DNA from: DUUI01 sp964345765
GTDB taxonomy: Bacteria; Bacillota_I; Bacilli_A; Erysipelotrichales; Erysipelotrichaceae
Assembly (NCBI GenBank): GCA_964345765.1
Contig: CAYFSJ010000007.1
Span: forward strand, 1-41,199
Reading direction: 5' to 3'
DNA length: 41,199 bases
The notes below the pieces were generated by a model. That model was given only the letters and a program-made list of their open reading frames with translations. It did no database searches and had not been told where the DNA came from. Below are positions 1 to 9,047 of the stretch, piece after piece. The stretch's first letter is position 1, and each line of letters opens with the position of its first letter. The position numbers and the translations under genes are program-made.

Positions 1-1464
1 AACTGTATCCAATGTGGATTCTGTTCATTTGTATGTCCACACGCAACAATCCGTACATTCTTACTTGATGAAAAAGAAATTAAGAATGCCCCAATGGAAT
101 TTGAAACCCTTAAAGCAGTTGGTAAAGGCGTTGATGGACTTGAATTTAGAGTTCAAGTTTCACCTGATAACTGCGTAGGTTGTGGATTATGTTCAGTTGA
201 GTGTCCAGGTAAAGCTGGTAAGAAAGCACTTGTTATGAGAGACATTCATGAATCTCTACAATATGCTCCATTAGCTAACTATATCTATAAAGAAACTCGT
301 TATAAATCAGAATACTTCCCTACAGACTCAATTAAGGGATCTCAATTCTTAATGCCATACTTTGAAAACTCTGGAGCATGTGCTGGTTGTGGTGAAACAC
401 CTTACTACCGCTTAACATCTCAATTATTTGGACGCGATATGTTAATTGCGAATGCGACTGGATGTTCTTCAATCTATTGTGGTTCGACTCCTTCAAGTCC
501 ACTTGTTAAAGACAAACAAGGTGAAGGTATTGCTTGGGCTAACTCATTATTTGAGGACAATGCTGAATACGGATTTGGTATGAAGGCAGCTCAAGAATTC
601 AAATCAGCAGCAATCTTAACTTTAGTTAATGATTTACTAAATGAAGAAGGTACTTCTGATGAATTAAAAGAAGTGTTAACAGCTTACCAAGAAGCGAAAG
701 AAAATCGTGAAGAAGAAAGAAAAGTTGTTGGTAACTTAGTTGAGCTATTAAAAGGTTCTGACTCAGAAGTTGCTAAGAAACTACTTGCTTACGAAAGAGA
801 TCTTGTTTCTAAATCAGTATGGATTATTGGTGGTGACGGATGGGCTTATGATATCGGCTTTGGTGGATTAGACCACGTTATTGCAAATAACTTAAATGTT
901 AATATCCTTATCTTAGATACAGAAGTCTACTCTAACACTGGTGGACAAGCTTCTAAGTCTTCTCCTACAGCAGCAATCGCTAAGTTTGCGGCTAGTGGTA
1001 AGGAAACTGCTAAGAAGGACATTGGTATGATTGCGATGACTTATGGCCATGTCTATGTTGCTTCAATTGCTATGGGTGCTAACCGTGTTCAAACGATTAA
1101 GGCACTTAAAGAAGCAGAAGCTTATAATGGACCATCACTCATCATTGCTTACTCACCATGTATCGAACACGGTATTAAGGGTGGCTTAAGTAATCACCAA
1201 ATCCAACAAAAGATGGCTGTTGAATGTGGTTACTGGACATTATTCCGTTATAACCCAGACAACAAGGAAAAACCACTAACAATTGATTCTAGAAAACCTG
1301 ATTATTCGAAATATAAAGACTTTGTCTTAACGAATCGTCGTTATAATCAATTAGAGAATATCAATCCTGAGCATGCAGATGAACTATTACAACGTTCAGC
1401 TGATGAAGCTCAAAGACGTTATCGTCAATTAGTTAAATTCTCTCAACCATACGTTGAAGAATAA
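1..1464 (+). CDS. nifJ: Pyruvate:ferredoxin (flavodoxin) oxidoreductase, C-terminal part (5' end outside window)
   Basis: Oxidatively decarboxylates pyruvate to acetyl-CoA and CO2 and reduces ferredoxin in the cytoplasm. The frame is open from base 1, so the gene starts upstream; about 487 residues of a protein usually near 1170-1200 are present. Base 1 onward encodes CIQCGFCSFVCP, and CVGCGLCSVECP follows near base 172: together these are the two-[4Fe-4S] ferredoxin domain. CAGCGE (about base 382) supplies Cys ligands of the cluster near the thiamine diphosphate. GDGWAYDIG followed by an N-rich stretch (bases 835-940) is the TPP/Mg binding signature. It ends with its own intrinsic terminator, so it is the last gene of its transcript. 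Its reduced ferredoxin would be the natural substrate of the Rnf complex encoded later in the window. Confidence 0.96.
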   Translation, partial: NCIQCGFCSFVCPHATIRTFLLDEKEIKNAPMEFETLKAVGKGVDGLEFRVQVSPDNCVGCGLCSVECPGKAGKKALVMRDIHESLQYAPLANYIYKETRYKSEYFPTDSIKGSQFLMPYFENSGACAGCGETPYYRLTSQLFGRDMLIANATGCSSIYCGSTPSSPLVKDKQGEGIAWANSLFEDNAEYGFGMKAAQEFKSAAILTLVNDLLNEEGTSDELKEVLTAYQEAKENREEERKVVGNLVELLKGSDSEVAKKLLAYERDLVSKSVWIIGGDGWAYDIGFGGLDHVIANNLNVNILILDTEVYSNTGGQASKSSPTAAIAKFAASGKETAKKDIGMIAMTYGHVYVASIAMGANRVQTIKALKEAEAYNGPSLIIAYSPCIEHGIKGGLSNHQIQQKMAVECGYWTLFRYNPDNKEKPLTIDSRKPDYSKYKDFVLTNRRYNQLENINPEHADELLQRSADEAQRRYRQLVKFSQPYVEE

Positions 1465-1478
1465 GTCTTAAATCTTAG

Positions 1479-1510
1479 AAGGAGATGATTCAGGTCATCT
1501 CCTTTTTATT
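1479..1510 (+). terminator. Intrinsic terminator of nifJ
   Basis: A perfect 10-bp stem AAGGAGATGA/TCATCTCCTT (1479-1488 with 1495-1504) around a 6-nt loop, followed by a T-rich tail, 15 bases after the nifJ stop. Confidence 0.9.
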
Positions 1511-1545
1511 TCGGTTTTGTCACTTTTTTCTTAAGAATATGAGTG

Positions 1546-1551
1546 TATAAT
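1546..1551 (+). promoter_or_regulatory. Likely -10 element for the ABC transporter operon
   Basis: A perfect TATAAT lies 17 bases upstream of the ABC ATPase ATG and just after the nifJ terminator. No good -35 is present at 17 bp; a TTGTCA at 1517-1522 is too far away (23 bp). The leader would be only about 10 nt and holds GAGG as ribosome binding site. Confidence 0.5.
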
Positions 1552-1568
1552 AGATCGGTGAGGTAATT

Positions 1569-2276
1569 ATGATAGAAATCAAACATTTAACAAAAAAATA
1601 TGGGAATTTTATAGCGGTCGACAATATTGATTTATTAGCTCAAAATGGTCAAATAACAATTCTATTAGGACCCAATGGTGCAGGTAAATCAACCACAATC
1701 AAATCAGTTGCTGGTCTATTAAAATTTGATGGAGAAATATTAATTGAAGGGTATCCTAATCTATCACTCGAAGCCAAAAAAGAATTTGGTTATGTGGCAG
1801 AACTGCCATCTTTTTATGACTTGTTAACCGTTGATGAGCATATGAACTTCATCGAGAAAGCCTATCAATTAGAACCAAATCAAGCGTATCGCGAACATTT
1901 ATTAGAACGTTTTGATTTATTAGACAAAAGACATAAATTAGCTAAAGAGCTCTCTAAGGGGATGACTCAAAAACTATCACTTTGTTGTGCACTATTAATA
2001 AGACCACAATCCTTATTGGTTGATGAACCAATGATCGGCTTAGATCCTGTGGCCATCGATGAGGTTTTAGAAGTTTTAGTTGAATTAAAAAAAGAAAACA
2101 AAGCTATTTTAATGAGTACGCATATCATTGACATGATTAATGATATTTGGGATGTAGCCTATATCATGGATAAGGCTAAGATAGTCGCACGTGTCGAAAA
2201 AAATCAATTACAAGAAGGGGAGACCTTAAAGAAAATCTTCTTTGAAAAAGTAGGAGACCACCATGAAACAAAGTAA
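1569..2276 (+). CDS. ABC transporter ATP-binding protein (EcsA-like)
   Basis: Cytoplasmic ATPase subunit of an ABC exporter. Walker A GPNGAGKST is at residues 34-42, the signature is LSKGM (near residue 129), Walker B is LLVDEP and the H-loop is STHI. Length (235 aa) is usual for a single nucleotide-binding domain. It overlaps the permease gene by 14 bp, so the two are surely co-translated. The degenerate signature (LSKGM instead of LSGGQ) also occurs in EcsA of Bacillus. The nearby HIT, YhaM and PrsA-like genes recall the Bacillus ecs/hit/prsA/yhaM neighbourhood, so an EcsAB-like role in secretion or membrane homeostasis is possible. That is inference; the substrate cannot be told from sequence. 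Confidence 0.9.
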   Translation: MIEIKHLTKKYGNFIAVDNIDLLAQNGQITILLGPNGAGKSTTIKSVAGLLKFDGEILIEGYPNLSLEAKKEFGYVAELPSFYDLLTVDEHMNFIEKAYQLEPNQAYREHLLERFDLLDKRHKLAKELSKGMTQKLSLCCALLIRPQSLLVDEPMIGLDPVAIDEVLEVLVELKKENKAILMSTHIIDMINDIWDVAYIMDKAKIVARVEKNQLQEGETLKKIFFEKVGDHHETK

Positions 2277-3825
2277 CATGAATGCTATTTGGTATTTATT
2301 GTTAACTAAAGTTAAGGGACAAATTCGAAGTCTTTTTAGAAAGAAGATAAGTGCTCTATTAACAATGATCGGATTAGGTTTTTTGGTTTTTTCAATGGTA
2401 CGGGCGATTAATAACCCAAGTCCCTCTATGGCAACTTTTCAAATAGATATGACACTTGGTAATGTTTTCGCAGGATTAACCCTCTACGTCATGTTAATCG
2501 TCTTTATCTATAATAAAAAGACAGCTTTAGTGTATGAAAATGATGCTAACGCCATATTTGCTGGTCCGTTTAGTCAAAAACAAATTTATACCTATATTTT
2601 AACGACAAATTTCTTTCAATCAATTATGTTTGGCTTAATGTTTATTGTCTACATGTTGATCTTTTTTAATAAGTCCATTAATGGTTTACCACATATATTA
2701 GGTTTAATCCTTAGCGTCTTCATTCACTTTATCTTAGTATTATTTTACTTCACTTATGAATATATCAAAGAGGCATCAAAAGATTTCCCTATACATCTCA
2801 ATCGAAAAATGATCATTAAACTAACGTTATTAATCATTGGCTTATCAGTGTATACTCTTTATCCACACTTTAATCTTCAATCGTTAAAAATAGTCGCAAC
2901 CACTAATACGTTTAAATGGATTCCATTTATTGGTACATTTGGTTGGATAGGAAATATGTTTGTTTTAGGTGATATAACGGCACTGTTTCCTATTTCAATT
3001 ATTAGTCTATTGAGTTTGTTGCTATTAGTCAGAATTTTCAATTTTAAGGGAAACTTTATTGAAAAAGCAGTCAATGATGCCCAATTTGCTAGTAGTAGGA
3101 TGAAACAAGTGAAGGATGGCAATTTTGAACAAACTCAAAATTTAAACATCGATAGAGTTAAGAAAAGAAAACTGACAGCTCGATTCTTACCTGGTGGTTA
3201 TTCATTGTTTTCTAAACAACTGTTAATACTTAGAAAAACTAGAAAACTTGTTCCTATCAGTATGTTAATCTTAGTAATAACCTATGGAATTTTAGGTTTT
3301 GCTATTAATGATTTGAACCTCTTTAAAATCTTAATAGTTACGGGTTTAATCATCGGTAATGATAACACCTTATTAGTTGAGGAAATGAAGAAACCATACA
3401 TCTATTTAATCCCAGATTCAGAATTAAAGAAACTGGTTAGTACATTAATTATTCCGTTTGTTCGTGTTTTTATTCTACAACTGGTAAACCTCGTTATTTT
3501 AATCGTATTAGGAAATCCGATCTTGGATTCAATTATTTATATCTTGTTTGTCATGAGTTGTTATGGCGTTGTATTGATGGTCGATTGTGCTTCCGCCAAA
3601 ATACTAGGCTCTTTTAAAAATGTAATCTTAACAACCTATATAAAAATGTTTCTATATATTATCTCGCTGTTGCCTACAATTGCCTTTTTAATCGGACTGT
3701 TCTATGTTTTAAATTCTATTTCTTTTAATACCTTATTCATATTTGGTTTAATTCTTAACTCAATTATTACTTACTTGGGTCTTTTATTCTCTCAATCAAT
3801 CTTAAAAGGTCATAATGCCCTTTGA
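2263..3825 (+). CDS. ABC exporter permease, large integral membrane protein
   Basis: 520-residue multi-pass membrane protein, translationally coupled to the ATPase before it. The N-terminus is basic (WYLLLTKVKGQIRSLFRKK), followed by many hydrophobic helices. A soluble cytoplasmic stretch around residues 265-320 is rich in K/R and splits the membrane part into two halves. This organisation resembles the 'putative ABC exporter' permeases of Firmicutes rather than the shorter EcsB (about 400 aa). The first Met (2263) overlaps the ATPase gene; a second Met follows five codons later. Substrate unknown. Confidence 0.8.
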   Translation: MKQSNMNAIWYLLLTKVKGQIRSLFRKKISALLTMIGLGFLVFSMVRAINNPSPSMATFQIDMTLGNVFAGLTLYVMLIVFIYNKKTALVYENDANAIFAGPFSQKQIYTYILTTNFFQSIMFGLMFIVYMLIFFNKSINGLPHILGLILSVFIHFILVLFYFTYEYIKEASKDFPIHLNRKMIIKLTLLIIGLSVYTLYPHFNLQSLKIVATTNTFKWIPFIGTFGWIGNMFVLGDITALFPISIISLLSLLLLVRIFNFKGNFIEKAVNDAQFASSRMKQVKDGNFEQTQNLNIDRVKKRKLTARFLPGGYSLFSKQLLILRKTRKLVPISMLILVITYGILGFAINDLNLFKILIVTGLIIGNDNTLLVEEMKKPYIYLIPDSELKKLVSTLIIPFVRVFILQLVNLVILIVLGNPILDSIIYILFVMSCYGVVLMVDCASAKILGSFKNVILTTYIKMFLYIISLLPTIAFLIGLFYVLNSISFNTLFIFGLILNSIITYLGLLFSQSILKGHNAL

Positions 3826-3850
3826 TAAGTATGGTATACTTAGGATGCTT

Positions 3851-4876
3851 ATGGATAAGTTAAAAAGAGTAATCAAAAGTCCGCTTTTTAATCTAATACT
3901 GTTAATATTTTTAACTATTTTAGTTTACTCACAATTATTGGGTTCTAATTTAGATGTCTTTATCGATTCAATCAAAAATGCGAATAAGGTTTATTTTTTT
4001 GTTGCATTATTAGCTCAAGTCATTACGATGTTATTAACAGGTTATGTTTTATATAAAGTTGGGAAGTTGTTTAAAAGTAAACTCTCTTATTCATTAGCGC
4101 TACAAGCTTCTTTTGTTGGGGCATTAGGATCAGGAATTATGCCCATGGGAAGTGGGGCACAATTATTTCAGTTTTATCTCTTTAATAAAGCACAAATAGA
4201 AACAACCAATATTGCTATCATATTATGGATAGAGTTTCTTTTGTATCAAGCTGGATTAGTGATTGTTACCTTCGTTTTAATATTATTAAATATGGAAGCC
4301 TTAAAACAATCTGGGTTGATGTTGGGTGTCATTGTAGGAATGTTTGTTACATCGTTTGTTTTAGTAGGATTAAGCTTATTATCGATAAGTCAGTCTTTCT
4401 ATAACTTGATTATAAAAAGTGTCACGAAAATTTATTCAATTTTACCCATCAAAAAGGATGTAACTGTTTTTAAAAATAAGCTGAATAATCAAGTGGTTAA
4501 GTTTCAAGAGTCACTTGAATTGTTTGCTGATAACAAGCGACTCATTATTCAATTGGTTTTCGTAAATATTGTTAGAATGGGATTGTTTCTAAGTGTTAGT
4601 TATTTTGTAGCCAGAAGTTTTGGTTTAAATGATTTATCCATTATATCAATCATGGGTGGACACATCTTTGTTATGATGCACAATTCATTTATTCCAATAC
4701 CGGGTCAAAGTGGAACCACAGAATATTTCTTTAATAAGTTTCTAGGAAGATTCTATCAGTCATTTACAACTTCAATCGTGATTGTTTGGCGATTTATTAC
4801 TTATTATTTTGTTCTAATTATAGGAGCGTTTATTTTTATGTTTTATAAATTCAAAAGTAGGAGAACACAAAGATGA
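3851..4876 (+). CDS. UPF0104/YbhN-type integral membrane protein (lysylphosphatidylglycerol synthase TM-domain family)
   Basis: About 341 residues, mostly hydrophobic, with roughly eight membrane helices; this is the flippase-like membrane domain found alone in YbhN/UPF0104 proteins and at the N-terminus of MprF. Conserved-looking segments are the GSGIMPMGSGAQ loop near residue 100 and PIPGQSGTTEYFF near residue 280, both typical of this family. I chose ATG 3851 because AGGA sits 5 nt upstream and because it removes the overlap with the previous gene; ATGs at 3815 and 3845 are alternatives. It overlaps the next gene, a lipid-type glycosyltransferase, by ATGA. Such pairs are common in glycolipid or lipoteichoic-anchor synthesis, so export or flipping of a glycolipid is a reasonable inference. 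Confidence 0.82.
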   Translation: MDKLKRVIKSPLFNLILLIFLTILVYSQLLGSNLDVFIDSIKNANKVYFFVALLAQVITMLLTGYVLYKVGKLFKSKLSYSLALQASFVGALGSGIMPMGSGAQLFQFYLFNKAQIETTNIAIILWIEFLLYQAGLVIVTFVLILLNMEALKQSGLMLGVIVGMFVTSFVLVGLSLLSISQSFYNLIIKSVTKIYSILPIKKDVTVFKNKLNNQVVKFQESLELFADNKRLIIQLVFVNIVRMGLFLSVSYFVARSFGLNDLSIISIMGGHIFVMMHNSFIPIPGQSGTTEYFFNKFLGRFYQSFTTSIVIVWRFITYYFVLIIGAFIFMFYKFKSRRTQR

Positions 4877-6819
4877 GAATTGGAATATTTTCGGATGCGT
4901 ATTTACCAACCATCAATGGGGTTGTGACATCGATTGTAACGCTTAAAAATGGCTTAGAAAAGAATGGTCATGAAGTTTTTATTGTCTCTAATCATGGCGC
5001 TTTATATGAATTAGATTATCAAGATAATATCTTGTTATTACCTGGTATTAATATTAAATTTTTGTTTGATAACAAGCTTTCTACACCACTTCAAATTAGA
5101 GCTACTGAAATAATTAAACAAATGAATTTAGACTTAATTCATGTTCATACAGAGTTTGGAATTGGTTTATTTGCTAGATACATCGCTAAGAAGGAAAATA
5201 TTCCATTAATTTATACGTATCATACAACCTATGAAGATTATACCCACTACATTAATCCTATTCATTCAAAATCGGTTGAAAAGATGGCTAAGCGTTTAGT
5301 ATCTGTTTTAAGTAGACAATTATCTAAACCGGCTCAAGCCATTATTACTCCTTCTGCTAAGACGAAAGAACTCTTATTAAGTTATGGTGTCTATCAACCT
5401 ATTCATGTTATTCCTACTGGCGTTAATTTGGATCGATTTGACAAAACACCTAAAATTCAAACAAAAGCTACCTATTTAAGACAACAGTTTAATATCAAGT
5501 CAGATGATTTATTATTAATCTTTGTTGGTCGTTTAGGAGAAGAAAAGAATCTAGAGATGTTAATTGAGAGCATCTCACTTAATAAGGATAAGAATATCAA
5601 ATTAATGATCGTTGGTGGTGGACCAATCTTTGATAATCTACAAGATTTAATTAAAGAGTTTAATGTACAAGAGTCTGTTTTTATGACAGATCGGATTCCT
5701 AATGACCAAATAGCCGCTTATTATCATGGGGCTGACGCCTTTATTTCGGCTTCAATGACTGAAACGCAAGGCTTAACATTTATTGAGGCAATGGCCTGTG
5801 GCTTGCCACTATTTGCCAGTGATAAAGAAGTGTTACATGATTTATTAATTGAAAATGAGAATGGCTATTTCTTTGATACTTTAGAAGAATTAAATCAATG
5901 CTTAGATAAGTTTTATCATCTAAGTCAACAAGAGAAAGATATGATGGCACAAAGATCACTTGAGCTAGTTAGACCATATAGTGATGTTGTCTTTGTTGAT
6001 TCAATGATTAATCTTTATTCAAAAGTATTATTGAATACTGAAGATAAAGAATATACAGTGATAGGTCTTAAACAAAATGAGAATACTTCACTAATTGAAT
6101 TATCTAATGATCTCAATTATTTGAATGTTATCTTAACCAATGAAGATATAAAAGAGTTCAACTTATCTGAAGACCGTATTTTAAGTTTAAAGGAGATGTC
6201 GATGTTAAAAGAAAAGGATTTAATTAGTGAGAAAGTATCAAAATGTCTTAATAAAATAAGTTATCATGATTATTCAGAAGCCCAAATGAGAACTTACTTA
6301 CAAGAGAGTGATCCTGATAATCCAATACTTAATGAACAAGTGATGCGTGTTTTAATCGAAAAAGGATTTATTGATGATGAGCGTTTTATACAAGAACTGG
6401 TTATTCGCTATCAAGAAAAGGGTTATGGTTTATATCGAATAACGAAAAACTTGGAGAAATATCAATTTGAAGAAAATCTTGAAACCTTAGTCTTAGAACG
6501 GATTTCTGATCAACAAACAGATCATTTACACCAACAATTTGAAAAAGTGTCTCAACAACGCTTTAATGGTTCATATTTAAGTGTAAAGAATAAAATTTAT
6601 GAGAAGTTAGTGAGACAAGGTTTTAAAGCCTCAATAGTGGGTGATTTATTAAGTAAAGCAGAACTTGATTACGATGAACTTGCCTCATGTGTTAGTGATT
6701 ATGCTAAACTTAAGAAGAAAGAAACAGATCGATATCAAATCATCAATAAATTGAGACAAAAAGGATATCGACAAGACAGTATAAATAAAGTGATCGGGGA
6801 GAGTGAAGATGAAGATTAG
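4873..6819 (+). CDS. Fusion protein: GT4 glycosyltransferase + full-length RecX domain
   Basis: One open frame of 648 residues with two unrelated parts. Residues 1 to about 385 are a GT4 (GT-B) glycosyltransferase of the diacylglycerol glucosyltransferase type: N-terminal IGIFSDAYLPTINGV, the FVGRLGEEKN donor-domain loop, and the EX7E motif ETQGLTFIE. Residues from about 394 to 648 match RecX: a small beta domain, then three-helix repeats with the recognisable MRVLIEKGFIDDERF and YQEKGYG segments. About 255 residues is the length of a complete Bacillus-type RecX, so a whole gene has been joined. GT4 enzymes act on membrane glycolipids, whereas RecX modulates RecA filaments; no functional link is known to me. 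It overlaps its upstream neighbour by 4 bp and extends 11 bp past the yhaM start. Confidence 0.88.
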   Translation: MRIGIFSDAYLPTINGVVTSIVTLKNGLEKNGHEVFIVSNHGALYELDYQDNILLLPGINIKFLFDNKLSTPLQIRATEIIKQMNLDLIHVHTEFGIGLFARYIAKKENIPLIYTYHTTYEDYTHYINPIHSKSVEKMAKRLVSVLSRQLSKPAQAIITPSAKTKELLLSYGVYQPIHVIPTGVNLDRFDKTPKIQTKATYLRQQFNIKSDDLLLIFVGRLGEEKNLEMLIESISLNKDKNIKLMIVGGGPIFDNLQDLIKEFNVQESVFMTDRIPNDQIAAYYHGADAFISASMTETQGLTFIEAMACGLPLFASDKEVLHDLLIENENGYFFDTLEELNQCLDKFYHLSQQEKDMMAQRSLELVRPYSDVVFVDSMINLYSKVLLNTEDKEYTVIGLKQNENTSLIELSNDLNYLNVILTNEDIKEFNLSEDRILSLKEMSMLKEKDLISEKVSKCLNKISYHDYSEAQMRTYLQESDPDNPILNEQVMRVLIEKGFIDDERFIQELVIRYQEKGYGLYRITKNLEKYQFEENLETLVLERISDQQTDHLHQQFEKVSQQRFNGSYLSVKNKIYEKLVRQGFKASIVGDLLSKAELDYDELASCVSDYAKLKKKETDRYQIINKLRQKGYRQDSINKVIGESEDED

Positions 6820-7753
6820 AGATTTTCAAGAAAGAACAAAAGTAAACCAACCATTATTAGTTGTGAATGTGATAAAAGGGGTTGCCAATAATGGTGCACC
6901 CTATATGTCCTTAAACTTACAAGATAATTCAGGAAATATTGAGGCCAAATTATGGGATGTCAGTGAAGAAATATCCAATAAGCTAAGAGCTGGGCATATT
7001 ATTGAAGTGGTAGGGGATGTGATTAAATATAAATCTAATCTTCAACTTAAGTTACAATCTGTTGAGATCTTAAATCAAAAGAGTTATCAACTGAGTGACT
7101 TTATTATTACCTCTGATATTTCTAAAGAAGAATTAAAGAAGGGGATTTATCATTATATTGACTTAATTAATGATGAAATACTAAAAAAAGTTACTAAAAC
7201 AATTATTGATTTGGTTGAAAAACAATTTTTCTTATACCCAGCTGCCTCTAAAAACCACCATGAATTTGTTGGTGGATTAGCAACCCATACCTTAGAAATG
7301 TGCCAACTTGCAGAGAAATTAGGACAACAATATTCAGTTATTGATATGGACTATTTATATGCTGGGGTATTATTGCATGATGTAAGCAAGATTGACGAGT
7401 TTATTTCACCGGTCGTGGTGGAATACTCTAGAGCAGGTAAATTACTAGGACATATTTCAATGGGTCAAACTAAAGTCTATGAAACTGCTAAAGAACTGGG
7501 GTATGAAGACAGCGAACAAGTTTTATTATTAAGACATATGATTCTTAGCCATCATGGTGTATATGAATTTGGTTCTCCAGTTAGACCTCTAACACTCGAG
7601 GCTGAAATGTTAAACTTTATTGATAATATCTCTGCTCGTGTCCATATGTTCACTAAGAACACAGAAACTCTTGATGAGGGACAATTTAGTCAACGTGTGT
7701 TCTCTTTGGAGGGTCGAGCAATCTATAAACCACATAAGAAAGATGAGTCATAA
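6809..7753 (+). CDS. yhaM: 3'-5' exoribonuclease YhaM family (OB fold + HD domain)
   Basis: About 314 residues, the same length as Bacillus YhaM. The N-terminal third is an OB-fold nucleic-acid binding domain (LQDNSGNIEAKLWDVS near residue 38). The rest is an HD phosphohydrolase domain with metal ligands in HHEFVGGLATHT, LLHDVSK and the later HMILSHHG. It trims RNA and single-stranded DNA from the 3' end. ATG 6809 is preferred: GGGGA lies 8 nt upstream; an in-frame GTG at 6803 is the alternative. The start lies inside the end of the glycosyltransferase-RecX gene, so the two are coupled. Confidence 0.92.
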   Translation: MKIRDFQERTKVNQPLLVVNVIKGVANNGAPYMSLNLQDNSGNIEAKLWDVSEEISNKLRAGHIIEVVGDVIKYKSNLQLKLQSVEILNQKSYQLSDFIITSDISKEELKKGIYHYIDLINDEILKKVTKTIIDLVEKQFFLYPAASKNHHEFVGGLATHTLEMCQLAEKLGQQYSVIDMDYLYAGVLLHDVSKIDEFISPVVVEYSRAGKLLGHISMGQTKVYETAKELGYEDSEQVLLLRHMILSHHGVYEFGSPVRPLTLEAEMLNFIDNISARVHMFTKNTETLDEGQFSQRVFSLEGRAIYKPHKKDES

Positions 7754-7756
7754 TGA

Positions 7757-7782
7757 AAACGAGCTGTAATCAGCTCGTTTTT
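7757..7782. terminator. Bidirectional terminator between yhaM and the HIT gene
   Basis: Perfect 10-bp stem AAACGAGCTG/CAGCTCGTTT (7757-7766 with 7771-7780) and a TAAT loop. T runs on the + strand and a shorter one on the - strand let it serve both convergent transcripts. Confidence 0.88.
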
Positions 7783-8176
7783 AGTTAGATAAGATTGTTT
7801 TTTGAATAGCATCTAAATCAAATTCATTTTGATTAAATGTTATTTTAATCGTATCACTTTGATCATAACGCGGGATTAAATGAAGGTGGAAGTGAAATAC
7901 TGTTTGTCCAGCCACTTCATTCATATTGGTTAGAACATTAAATCCATTTGCACCTAAATTCATTTGAATCTTTTTGGCTAAATCTTGAGTAATCATCATT
8001 AAATGATTAAGTGTTTCTTGATCGCATTCTAAGAAGTTCTTATAAGCTTTCTTAGGAATAATCAGTGTATGACCTTTGGTTGTTTGTGAGATATCCAAGA
8101 AGGCCAACGCAATATCATCTTCATATAAGATGTAGGCAGGAATCTCTTTATTAATAATCTTTTCAAAAATAGTCAT
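7781..8176 (-). CDS. hit: HIT family nucleotide-binding protein
   Basis: 131-residue histidine-triad protein, the usual size for the Hint branch. The active-site HxHxH is seen in FHFHLHLIPR near residue 98, and the N-terminal IFEKIINKEIPA is the classic start of the family. Members hydrolyse purine nucleotide phosphoramidates; the physiological substrate is generally uncertain. It is the last gene of a minus-strand group, one base after the lipoprotein gene. Linkage to a PrsA-like gene resembles the hit-prsA region of Bacillus. Confidence 0.95.
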   Translation of the reverse strand: MTIFEKIINKEIPAYILYEDDIALAFLDISQTTKGHTLIIPKKAYKNFLECDQETLNHLMMITQDLAKKIQMNLGANGFNVLTNMNEVAGQTVFHFHLHLIPRYDQSDTIKITFNQNEFDLDAIQKTILSN

Positions 8177-8177
8177 A

Positions 8178-9047
8178 TTAGTTATCTATTTCGAAATGTT
8201 GTAATTGTTCGTTGTTCTTGATCGCATCATAGATAGCTTGATCATAAACTTCGAATCGTGCGTTTTTAAAAGCTTCATTCATTAAGTTAGAAACAGAAAG
8301 TTGATCTGTTAAGAAGACATCTTTGTATTCTTCTTTTAATAATGTACTATCAACTTCAATTGGTTTAACTAAGTAAGAAGCATTGACATCAACAATTGGT
8401 TGTTTTGACCATTCATCTGTCACAGGTTCATCAGAGTCTAAATATTTTTGGACAAGCTCAGGAAGATTACCCTTAGAGATAATTGTTGGTTCAGCATTAT
8501 TTAAACCTGCTTTAGCAGATCCAAATTCAGCGATCACAGCCGCAACTTCTTGATTGCTATTAAGTGCTTCTAAAGCATCTTTTGCTTGTTGTTCTGTATC
8601 GAAATATAAGATATGAACTTTTACTGGATTTGACTCTTCAATAATTTTATCTGTATTAGTGTCATATTCTTGTTCTAAGAAAGTTTGTTGTAAAGTAGCA
8701 GGGATAAAGATTTCTTCAAGTAGTTCTTCATCAGTTCCACTTCCATAACGCACTTCAAAGTAATCACCAAAGGTTGCGCGGGCTGAATCTAAACTTTCTT
8801 TTGCTTTTTCTTCAATTTCAGGTGTTTGTTCTACTTTAGAACTAATTAATACTTTTTGAGCTTCCGTAATAGCAATTTCAGGTGCAATATTTTGGAATCT
8901 TAACATGTTATAAATATTGCCACGGGTAATTTCTTTATCTTCAATTCTAAAAATAATATCGTCAGCATTACTGATGGTTGAAACACCGGAGTTACTACAG
9001 CCAACTAGTAATAAGACTATTAATAATAAGGATAATAGTTTTTTCAT
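8178..9047 (-). CDS. Predicted lipoprotein, SurA/PrsA-like foldase relative
   Basis: 289 residues. A lipoprotein signal peptide (MKKLLSLLLIVLLLVGC) puts the lipidated Cys at residue 17, so the protein is tethered outside the membrane. The Asn/Asp/Glu-rich remainder has a SurA/PrsA-like layout: an N-terminal helical region (residues 30-110) with the phrase ITRGNIYNML, then a weak parvulin-like segment around PVKVHILYFDTEQQAKDAL. The hallmark parvulin residues of its neighbour are not clear here, so it may be a catalytically dead chaperone. Its start overlaps the stop of the upstream parvulin gene by one base, which argues that the two act together on secreted proteins. Confidence 0.72.
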   Translation of the reverse strand: MKKLLSLLLIVLLLVGCSNSGVSTISNADDIIFRIEDKEITRGNIYNMLRFQNIAPEIAITEAQKVLISSKVEQTPEIEEKAKESLDSARATFGDYFEVRYGSGTDEELLEEIFIPATLQQTFLEQEYDTNTDKIIEESNPVKVHILYFDTEQQAKDALEALNSNQEVAAVIAEFGSAKAGLNNAEPTIISKGNLPELVQKYLDSDEPVTDEWSKQPIVDVNASYLVKPIEVDSTLLKEEYKDVFLTDQLSVSNLMNEAFKNARFEVYDQAIYDAIKNNEQLQHFEIDN

